Source: Closterium sp. Naga37s-1 (lineage: Eukaryota > Streptophyta > Zygnematophyceae > Desmidiales > Closteriaceae). From it: 64,000 bases of DNA. The stretch covers positions 596,001-660,000 of the forward strand of contig CANJKZ010000174.1 of NCBI GenBank assembly GCA_947471745.1, read 5' to 3'. Shown here in pieces: positions 56,395 through 64,000 of this stretch; position 1 is the first letter of the stretch; each line of letters starts with the position of its first letter. The notes under the pieces were generated by a model that was not told the DNA's origin, did no database searches, and worked only from the letters and a program-made list of their open reading frames with translations. The translations under genes and the position numbers were made by a program.

Positions 56395-56519
56395 TAGTTT
56401 CGAGAATTTTTTAAAAAGGGCCCACCACTAAAATTTTTTACTGCCTACTTGACACGCGCGTCGTGCTTTCCCTTCGAGGCCCGTCGCGGCCCCTGCACCT
56501 GCCCTCAGAGCTAGCGCCC

Positions 56520-57155
56520 GCCACGTAAGGCCCCGTTATGCCCCGTAAGGCCCCGTAAGGCCCCGTTAGAGGGCCCGTAAGGCCCCGTCAGGCCCCGTTA
56601 GAGGCCCCGTAAGGCCCCGTCAGGCCCCGTTTGGCCCCGTTAAGGCCCCGTAAGGCCTCGTCAGGCCCCGTTAAAGGCCCCGTACGGCCCCGTTAGAGGC
56701 CCCGTAAGGGCCCGTCAGGCCCCGTTTGGCCCCGTTTAAGGCCCCGTAAGGCCCCTCTCGGCCCCGTTAGAGGCCTCGTAAGGCCCCGTCAGGCCCCGTT
56801 AGAGGCCCCGTACGGCCCCGTCAGGCCCCGTTAGAGGCCCCGTAAGGCCCCGTCAGGCCCCGTTTGGCCCCGTTTAAGGCCCCGTAAGGCCCCTTCCGGC
56901 CCCGTTAGAGGCCCCGTAAGGCCCCGTCAGGCCCCGTTAGAGGCCCCGTACGGCCCCGTCAGGCCCCGTTAGAGGCCCCGTGAGGCCCCGTCAGGCCCCG
57001 TTTGGCCCCGTTTTAGGCCCCGTAAGGCCCCGCCAGGCCCCGTTAGAGGCCCCGTAGGCCCCGTCAGGCCCCGTTTAAAGGCCCCGTAAGGCCCGTCAGG
57101 CCCCGTTAGAGGCCCCGTACGGCCCCGTCAGGCCCCGTTAGAGCCCCCTTTAGGC
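56520..57155 (+). repeat. leader array 1, GGCCCCGT repeats
   Basis: About fifty 8-14-bp units (GGCCCCGTAA, GGCCCCGTCA, GGCCCCGTTAGA) arranged in a higher-order pattern of about 110-120 bp. No frame of interest. Confidence 0.92.
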
Positions 57156-57159
57156 CCTG

Positions 57160-57655
57160 CCCCGGTCCTGCTCCTGAACTGCCCCGGCCCTGCTCTTGAA
57201 CTGCCCCGGCCCTGCCCCTGCCCTGCCCCGGCCCTGCCCCGGCCCTGCCCCGGCTCTGCCCCGGCCCTGCACCTGCCCTGCCCCGGCCCTGCACCTGCCC
57301 TGCCCCGGCCCTGCCCCGGCTCTGCCCCGGCCCTGCACCTGCCCTGCCCCGGCCCTGCCCCGGCCCTGCTCCGACCCTGCCCCGACCCTGGACCGGCCCT
57401 GCCCCAGCTCTGCCCCGGCCCTGCCCCGGCCCTTCCCCGGCCCTGCTTCGGCTCTGCCCCGGCCCTGCTCCGACCCTGCCCCGGCCCTGCCTCGGCCCTG
57501 CCCCGGCTCTGCCCCAGCCCTGCACCTGCCCTGCCCCGGCCCGGCTCTGCCCCGGCCCTGCCCCTGCCCTGCTCCGGCTCTGCCCCGGCCCTGCCCCTGC
57601 CCTGCTCCTGCACTGTCGCGGCCCTACCCCGGCCCTGCCCCGGCCTCGCCACTGG
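57160..57655 (+). repeat. leader array 2, CCCTGCCCCGG repeats
   Basis: About forty 11-12-bp units (CCCTGCCCCGG, CTCTGCCCCGG, CCCTGCACCTG). The open frames on both strands are repeat artefacts (Pro/Ala or Gly/Arg/Ala repeats). Confidence 0.92.
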
Positions 57656-57747
57656 TAAGAGTGCCGCCCTGCCGAGCCGCGCCGCCCTGCCTAGCCTGCC
57701 CTGCCGAGTTGCACTGCTGCTACTGCTAGCCTGCTGCTGCACCTATC

Positions 57748-60630
57748 ATGGCTAGTCTCAATGTTCTTACCTTTGATGCTGAGGGTCGTGCTGTTGACTT
57801 TGAGGTCTGGCTAGATGATCTGCAGCTTTTCCTACAGTGCGATAGCAAGGATGGCCTCTCACTGTTCGATCTCACGTCTGGCGCCTCTACTGCCCCTGCT
57901 GCTGATGCTGACAGTACTGTTCGCTCGCAGTGGCTCACGCGCGATGCTGCTGCTCGTCTTGCTGTGCGCAATCACCTGCCGTCTACTGAGCGCGCGCACT
58001 TTAGTCAGTACAAGAGTGCTAGGGCTCTGTACGACGCTGTAGTTGCACGCTACTCCTCCCCTACCACTGCTTCCCTGAGCCGCCTCATGCTGCCGTACCT
58101 CTTTCCTGACCTTGCCGCCTTTGCCACAGTTGCTGACCTAGTTGCTCACCTCCGCACTAGTGACGCTCGCTACCGCGCTGCCCTTCCCACTGAGTTTCTT
58201 CCCACGAACCCCCCCCCCATGTACATCACCCTTTACTACCTAGTCACCCGCCTCCCTGACTCTCTCTCCCCAGTCAGGGATCACTTTCTCTCACTTTGCC
58301 CTACCGAGCTGACTGTCGACTTGCTAGAGGAGCGCCTTGCTGCAGCTGAAAAGAGTATCTTAGCTGTTGGGGCTTCTCGCGGCGACCGTCGCACCCCCTT
58401 CTTTGAGGGGTGTTCCCCTGTCCCCCTTCTCCCCTCTGTTGCCTCTGCTGCTGCTGTCGACCTCGTTGGCACTGAGGAGGTCGGCGCTGCGTCTGCCCCT
58501 AGTGGGCGACGCCGCACTGGCAAGGGCAAGGGAAGCAAGGGTGGTGGCGGGGGCGGTGGAGGAAGCGGTGGAGGAGGTGGAGGTGGTGGTGGGGGTGGTC
58601 CCGGGGGTGGGGGCGTCGGTGGCGGCGGTGGAGGCCGTGGAGGCGGTGGCGGAGGCGGTGGAGGCGGCGGCAGCGGTGGTGGAGGTAGCGGAGGAGGTGG
58701 TGCTGGTTGCGGTGCAGCCACGCAGCGTGGAGGCCTTGGTGGCGGCCAGCGTCAGCAGCAGCTGCGCACCCGTGAGACCCCGTCTGTTCAGCAGCTTCGT
58801 GAGTGGTACGCTGGGCGTGGGAGGTCTGGGGGTGCAGGTCCCTGCGCGTACGTTCTTCGCACAGGCACTCGTAGTGGGGAGGTGTGTGGTCTCCCACACA
58901 CCACGCAGCGTTGCTTCGGCCGCCTGACTGACGCTTGGCGTACTCAGTTTCCTGACGCTGTTGAGCTTCCTCGTTGGCATGATCTGCTTCTGCAGAATGT
59001 GCCTATCTTTGAACTAGACTTTGATGCTATCCTTGCTGCCATGTATGCTCTTGCTGATATTACTGAGGGTGACGGTTACCTGCGTGTCCCGCCCGACCCG
59101 GGCACTGTGGCTGCTGCTCTAGGTGCTAGTGCGGCTGCTGCTCTAGGTGCTAGTGCGTCTGCTGCTTCAGGTGCTGGTACGTCTCCTCTCTCTGGTACTG
59201 CACCTACTGAGTCATTTCACACCTTCAAACTTGACTCTGGTGCTGCGCGCTCTTTCTTTAAAGACAGCACCACGCTCACGCCGCTCCGTCGGCCTGTTGC
59301 GGTCTCCCTTGCTGACCCCTCCGGGGGCCCAGTCCTTGCACACTCCTCCACGGTTCTACCGTGTCCTGCGGCCCCGTCGGGCTTGCTGTCGGGACTCCAC
59401 CTCCCCTCGTTCTCTACGAAATTGGTGAGTGGAGCTGACCTCCAGGACGCGTGGGTTGACCAGTTCACCCCTGGAGGTCAGCGTGTGACCCACTGCACTT
59501 GCTCTCGGACGGGCCGCCACCTGGCCACGTTCATTCGTCGGCCAGGGTCGAGTCTGTACACACTGACTACTGCGCCTCCTCCGGTCCTTGCGTCTGGTCA
59601 GGTAGCTGTGTCCAGTTAGGTGTTTGCTGCTGCGTCCAGGTCTAGTCCTGCGTCTGCCCCCTGCTCGTGTCGTCCTCTGGCACACGAGACTCTCCTGTGG
59701 CACCACCGCCTTGGTCACCCCTCCCTGCCTCGTCTTCGAGGTATGGCCTCCCGTGCTCTTGTCTCTGGCCTCCCCAGGTCCCTCCCTCCCCTTCCTCCGG
59801 GGCCTGCCCCCACCTGTGTTCCTTGTGTCGAGGGCCGGCAGCGCGCCGCTCCTCACTCCTCCTCGTTTCCTCCGACTGAGGCCCCTCTGCAGACTCTTCA
59901 CATGGACGTGTGGGGCCCAGCCCGCGTCCGTGGACAGGGTCACGAGCGTTACTTTCTGCTGGTCGTTGACGACTACTCGCGTTACACCACAGTCTTCCGC
60001 AGTGAGGTCACTGAGGTGTTGATCGACTGGATCCGCAGTGCTCGTCGCCAGCTTAGTGAGAGTTTCGGCTCCGACCTTCCTGTTCTGCGCCTGCACTCAG
60101 ACAGAGGCGGGGAGTTTTCCTCCAACCTCCTGAGAGCCTTCTGTCATTTGGAGGGCATCCGCCAGACGTTCACGCTTCCGGCCTCCCCGCAGCAAAATGG
60201 GATTGCTGAGCGCCGCATTGGCATGGTCATGGATGTCGCTCGTACGTCCATGATCCATGCGGCTGCTCCCCATTTTCTGTGGCCGTTCGCGGTTCAGTAC
60301 GCTGCGCATCAGATCAACCTTCAGCCTCGTGTCTCCTTGCCGGAGACCACACCTACTCTGCGGTGGACGGGGAAGGTTGGCGATGCGTCCGCGTTTCGTG
60401 TCTGGGGATCTCGAGCTTTTGTCCGCGATACTACAGCGGACAAGCTGTCCTCCCGTGCCGTTCCCTGTGTCTTCCTTGGCTTCCCTCCTGACGCACCCGG
60501 GTGGCAGTTCTACCACCCCACCTCGCGTCGTGTTCTGTCCTCTCAGGACGTCACGTTCGACGAGTCGGTGTCGTACTACCGTCTCTTTCCCTACCGCACT
60601 GCCTCCCCCCCCCCCCGCCGCTCTTCCTAG
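57748..60630 (+). CDS. copia Gag, protease and integrase, with in-frame TAG
   Basis: It starts MASLNVLTFDAEGRAVDFEV. Gag runs to about residue 270, followed by a poly-Gly run, a modified zinc knuckle C-x13-C-x3-H-x4-C (CAYVLRTGT to CGLPHTTQRC) and a protease site KLDSGAARSF. An in-frame TAG at 59617-59619 separates this from integrase (HHRLGHPSLPRLR, MDVWGPARV, LHSDRGGEF, QQNGIAE). The 49-kb copy has CAG at the same place, so a point mutation is the simplest reading. The frame ends in a C-run near 60603-60616. Confidence 0.88.
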
Positions 60631-63600
60631 CACCAGGTACTCCCCTGGTACACCCCCTCCCCCCCCAGGGTCCTGCCCCCTCAGGTGTTTCCCAGGTAGA
60701 CCCTGCCGAGCCGGTCGAGGTAGCTGTCGACTCAGGTGCTGCTAGGGGTGCTGACCCTGCGGGTGCGGGGACTGGGGGTGCTGAGTCTGGGGGTGCTGAG
60801 TCTGGGGGTGCTGAGACTGGGCGTGCTGAGCCTGCGGGTGTGGCGCCTGAGGGTACTGTGTCTGGAGGTGCTGAGCCTGCACGTGCTGCGTCTGGAGGTG
60901 CTCTAGGTGTCCCGTCACGGCGGGAGCCCCTCTCTCCACAGCGGCTTCGTGAGTGGTACTCTCGGCGCTGTCGGGTTGCTGCTGGGGGTGCTGCTGGTGC
61001 TGCTGGAGGTGCTGGTGCTGCTGGAGGTGGTGCTGGTGCTGGAGCTGCTGGAGGTGCTACTGGTGCTGGAGCTGCTGGAGGTGGTGCTGGTGCTGGAGCT
61101 GCTGGAGGTGCTGCTGGTGCTGGAGGTGCTACTGGAGCTACTGGAGGTGCTGGCGCTTCTGGAGGTGGTGCTGGTGCTGGAGCTGCTGGAGGTGCTGCTG
61201 GTGCTGGTGCTGCTGGTGCTGGTGCTGGAGCTACTGGAGGTGCTACTTGTGCTGGAGCTGCTGGAGCTGCTGGAGGTGCTGGTGCTACTGGAGGTGGCGC
61301 TGGTGCTGGAGCTGCTGGAGGTGCTGCTGTTGCTGGTGGTGCTGGTGCTGGAGCTGCTGGAGGCGCTGTGCGGCCGCGGCCGTACTACGTTCCCCTCCTT
61401 CAGCAGGTTCTTGACTCCCCGCCTCCTCCTGGTCCTCCTCCTCCTTTCCTGAGTCCACCGCTTGTCCAGTCCCAGTCGCAGTTGCAGCCGGCCTCTCCAC
61501 TGCCTGGTCCTTCTCCTTACTCTGGTCCGACTAGAGGTCTTACGGAGCGTCGTGAGCCTGAGTCTCGTCCTGCGTCGCCTGTCCGTACTGTTCGCGCTGG
61601 TCGTGTTTCGCGTCCGCGTCTTCCTCCTGTCCCAGGCACTCACTCTATGACAGTGCGTCCTTCTACTGCTCCACAGCGTGTCCCTCTGCCCTCTCCTCCT
61701 GCGTCCTCTCTTCCTGACGGTCCGGACCCGGAGTCTGACTCCCTTCGTGCTGCTAGTCCTACTGTCACCCGCTTTCTGGCCACTGCTGTCACTGACCCTC
61801 TGTTTGGGTCCTCTGCTGCGTCTGCTCTTGTTGCTGAGCTTGTTGACTTTGCTGCAGCCTGTCGCCTAGACTACGCTGCTAGTCTTGTTGCTGAGTCTGC
61901 GTCTGCGTCTGTCTGTCCTTCGTCCGTCGGGGGTGAGTGTGCTCTTGGCACGGACGTCTTTGAGGACAGACAGGAGGACCTTGAGTGTTTTGCTGCTGCT
62001 TCACCTCATCTCGTGTCCATGCTGCTTGCCCCTGAGGGAGACCCGGATGCACTAGACATCCCGACCCCGCGCTCTTACGCAGAGGCGATAGAGGGTCCCT
62101 ACTCCTCTCAGTGGCAGGCAGCCATGGACGCAGAGATGGCTTCCTGGAAGTCCACAGGCACCTACGTAGACGAGGTTCCCCCACCTGGGGTGAACATCGT
62201 CAGTGGCATGTGGATCTTCAGGGTGAAGCGGCCGCCGGGTTCTCCGCCTGCCTTCAAGGCGCGTTACGTTGCACGTGGCTTCAGTCAGCGACAGGGAGTT
62301 GGCTTCTTTCAGACCTTCTCCCCTACCCCGAAGATGACCACTCTTCGGGTACTGCTGCACGTTGCTGCTCAGCGTGACTACGAGCTCCACTCGCTTGACT
62401 TCAGCACAGCCTTCCTACAGGGCAGCCTGCACGAGGAGATCTGGCTGCGCCGCCCACCTGGCTTCACTGGGTCGTTTCCTGCTGGTACCCAGTGGAGCCT
62501 CCGGTGGCCAGTCTACGGTCTCCGCCAGGCGCCCCGTGAGTGGCACGACACGCTCAGGATGACTCTTGCTGCTCTTGGTTTTGCTCCTTCCACTGCTGAC
62601 CCTTCTCTGTTTCTACGCACTGACGCTACTCTGCCGCCGTTCTACGTTCTTGTGTACGTAGACGACCTTGTCTTTGCTACTGCTGACACGGAGGCACTCG
62701 CCCACGTGAAGTCCGAGCTGCAGAAGAGACACACATGCACAGACCTGGGTGAGCTCACAAGCTATCTTGGCTTGCGGATCACCCGGGACAGAGCACAGCG
62801 CACCATTACCTTGACTCAGTCACACATGGTGCAGCAGGTCCTTCAGCGCTTCGGCTTCACCTACTCCTCGCCACAGTCCACTCCTCTGCCTACCGGTCAC
62901 TCGCTCTCAGCTCCACCTTCGGACGAGTCCGTAGAGCCGAGTGGCCCGTATCCAGAGCTTGTGGGCTGCCTCATGTACCTGATGACTTGCACACGACCTG
63001 ACCTCGCATACCCTCTCAGCCTTCTGGCTCGCTACGTGGCTCCCGGCAGGCACCGAAAGGTGCACTGGGATGCTGCGAAGAGGGTGTTGCGATACTTGTG
63101 CAGTACATCGGGCATGGGGCTCGTGCTTGGAGGACGGGCTCGAGTTGTCCTCACTGGTCACGCTGACGCCTCCTGGGTTGACGACTTGGCTACGCAGCGG
63201 TCGTCACAGGGTTACACCTTCAGCCTTGGCTCCGGTTCTGTCTCCTGGCGGTCTACCCGCTCTTCTTCTGTTCTCAGCTCCAGTTGTGAGGCTGAGATCT
63301 ACGCTGGGGCCATGGCTGCACAGGAGCTTCGGTGGCTCACCTACCTGCTGACCGACTTGGGAGAGGCGCCTCGTTCTCCTCCAGTTCTGTACGTCGACAA
63401 CAAGGCCATGCTGGCCTTGTGTCAGGAGCACAGACTGGAGCACAGAACGAAGCACATTGCTCTGCGCTACTTCCTTGCTCGAGAGTTGCAGCAGCGTGGC
63501 CATCTTCGTCTTTTGTACGTGGCCTCTCATGCCAACACTGCTGATGTTTTCACCAAGGCACTTCAGCCTTGTGATCATCAGCGTTTCTGTACTGTGTTAG

Positions 63601-63638
63601 GCCTTGTACCTACTGTGCCTCACTTGTTGACTTCTTGA
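60621..63638 (+). CDS. copia RT and RNase H
   Basis: In another frame from integrase, shifted at the C-run. The linker after GVSQVDPAEPVEV is a long Gly/Ala tract (about 60740-61370), then a Pro/Ser-rich part. RT has FRVKRPPGSPPAFKARYVAR, STAFLQGSLHEEIWLRR and VLVYVDDLVFATAD. RNase H has TGHADASWVDD, SSCEAEIYAGAMAAQE, VDNKAMLAL and ANTADVFTKAL. All catalytic boxes are intact to the stop at 63636-63638. Confidence 0.92.
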   Translation, partial: LFLAPGTPLVHPLPPQGPAPSGVSQVDPAEPVEVAVDSGAARGADPAGAGTGGAESGGAESGGAETGRAEPAGVAPEGTVSGGAEPARAASGGALGVPSRREPLSPQRLREWYSRRCRVAAGGAAGAAGGAGAAGGGAGAGAAGGATGAGAAGGGAGAGAAGGAAGAGGATGATGGAGASGGGAGAGAAGGAAGAGAAGAGAGATGGATCAGAAGAAGGAGATGGGAGAGAAGGAAVAGGAGAGAAGGAVRPRPYYVPLLQQVLDSPPPPGPPPPFLSPPLVQSQSQLQPASPLPGPSPYSGPTRGLTERREPESRPASPVRTVRAGRVSRPRLPPVPGTHSMTVRPSTAPQRVPLPSPPASSLPDGPDPESDSLRAASPTVTRFLATAVTDPLFGSSAASALVAELVDFAAACRLDYAASLVAESASASVCPSSVGGECALGTDVFEDRQEDLECFAAASPHLVSMLLAPEGDPDALDIPTPRSYAEAIEGPYSSQWQAAMDAEMASWKSTGTYVDEVPPPGVNIVSGMWIFRVKRPPGSPPAFKARYVARGFSQRQGVGFFQTFSPTPKMTTLRVLLHVAAQRDYELHSLDFSTAFLQGSLHEEIWLRRPPGFTGSFPAGTQWSLRWPVYGLRQAPREWHDTLRMTLAALGFAPSTADPSLFLRTDATLPPFYVLVYVDDLVFATADTEALAHVKSELQKRHTCTDLGELTSYLGLRITRDRAQRTITLTQSHMVQQVLQRFGFTYSSPQSTPLPTGHSLSAPPSDESVEPSGPYPELVGCLMYLMTCTRPDLAYPLSLLARYVAPGRHRKVHWDAAKRVLRYLCSTSGMGLVLGGRARVVLTGHADASWVDDLATQRSSQGYTFSLGSGSVSWRSTRSSSVLSSSCEAEIYAGAMAAQELRWLTYLLTDLGEAPRSPPVLYVDNKAMLALCQEHRLEHRTKHIALRYFLARELQQRGHLRLLYVASHANTADVFTKALQPCDHQRFCTVLGLVPTVPHLLTS
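60740..61372 (+). repeat. Gly/Ala-coding repeat in the integrase-RT linker
   Basis: About 210 codons of GGTGCTGGAGCTGCTGGAGG-type units, encoding runs such as GAAGGAAGAGGATGATGGAG. Confidence 0.93.
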
Positions 63639-63867
63639 CTCTGCTTGTACTGTACTCTATATACATATACCTGCATGCTTACACTTGCTAGGTTGTGTTC
63701 ACTGTACTGTTTGCTTTCCTTTATATAACTCTGCATGTGAACTAGCCTTATGGCCCTTTGCTTGTGCTCAGACTGTGTGGTGACTTTGTGATCCACCCTG
63801 AGCTTGCGTTTCTTTTCTTGACTGGTCTTGTGACCTCTTGTTCTCCCCCACTTTGCCTATGGGGGTG

Positions 63868-64000
63868 TGTCAAACTTATATCTGCTATGGTCTATTTAGG
63901 CTGTAGTGGGGTAGCTCTTAGAGGGTACAACACTTATGTGTTTCCTATTTGTACCCATCTCTTTTCTAGTTCATTCATTCTTTCGTCTATCTTTCTCACA
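63868..64000 (+). repeat. 3' LTR (133 bp), ending at the window edge
   Basis: It is preceded by TATGGGGGTG, a polypurine tract, and by 229 bp of 3' untranslated region after the RNase H stop. Confidence 0.95.

Larger units (their letters stand above)
56251..64000 (+). mobile_element. copia retrotransposon, full length, nested in the 49-kb element
   Basis: LTRs of 133 bp (56251-56383 and 63868-64000) differ at about one visible position. The primer site TGGTATAGAGC lacks one base of the standard. A 1.36-kb leader with two repeat arrays precedes gag. The 3' LTR ends at the last base of the window, so the target duplication cannot be checked; the left flank is cagcc. Coding parts are nearly complete but have one in-frame TAG and one frameshift. 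Confidence 0.95.

Noticed and set aside
57106-57742. Long Gly/Arg/Ala and Pro/Ala open frames on both strands
   Set aside because: They are translations of 11-12-bp GC-rich tandem repeats whose lack of stops follows from composition.
59600-59640. TAG between protease and integrase as a programmed read-through site
   Set aside because: The closest copy has CAG at this place, so a C-to-T mutation explains it better.

Overview
The window is nuclear DNA of a green plant, most likely a streptophyte alga. That lineage is an inference from three things: a plant-type ubiquitin E1, an EF-hand S-adenosylmethionine carrier-like protein of the plant SAMTL type, and Ty1/copia elements primed by tRNA-iMet. 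No taxon can be fixed without a database search.

Layout: 1-2677 is the 3' part of a decayed copia element. 5364-26024 (minus) is an EF-hand mitochondrial-carrier-family gene (SAMTL-like) in seven exons. Its intron 4 holds a 13.7-kb copia element (7859-21605, TSD acact), itself interrupted by a second copia element in the opposite direction (12615-18925, TSD tacca). A tRNA-Glu(CTC) lies at 26610-26682. 27157-31185 is a retroelement patch (gag fragment; gag-protease element with one LTR) bounded by a 74-bp direct repeat. 31337-34024 (plus) is a second SLC25-type carrier. A solo LTR lies at 34938-35517. 35695-36955 (plus) is an unrecognised two-exon gene. 37652-48741 (minus) is a nine-exon ubiquitin-activating enzyme UBA1. 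49250-64000 holds two nested copia elements, the younger one spanning 56251-64000 with both LTRs.

The exon models of UBA1 and the SAMTL-like gene close exactly: all intron phases match, giving 1107 and 788 residues. The second carrier closes except for one doubtful donor.

The most unusual signal is in the three multi-exon conserved genes. Most exons are accompanied, on the intron side, by one to six imperfect tandem copies of the exon end together with its splice site. Copies of the 5' end lie upstream with their acceptors; copies of the 3' end lie downstream with their donors. This makes up much of the non-transposon intron length. The simple two-exon gene at 35.7 kb shows no such copies. 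I know of no named system that matches this, so it is the main candidate for something undescribed.

The retroelements are a second theme: very young nested copies, elements lacking the RT core, an expanded zinc knuckle, and a different GC-rich tandem array in each 5' leader.
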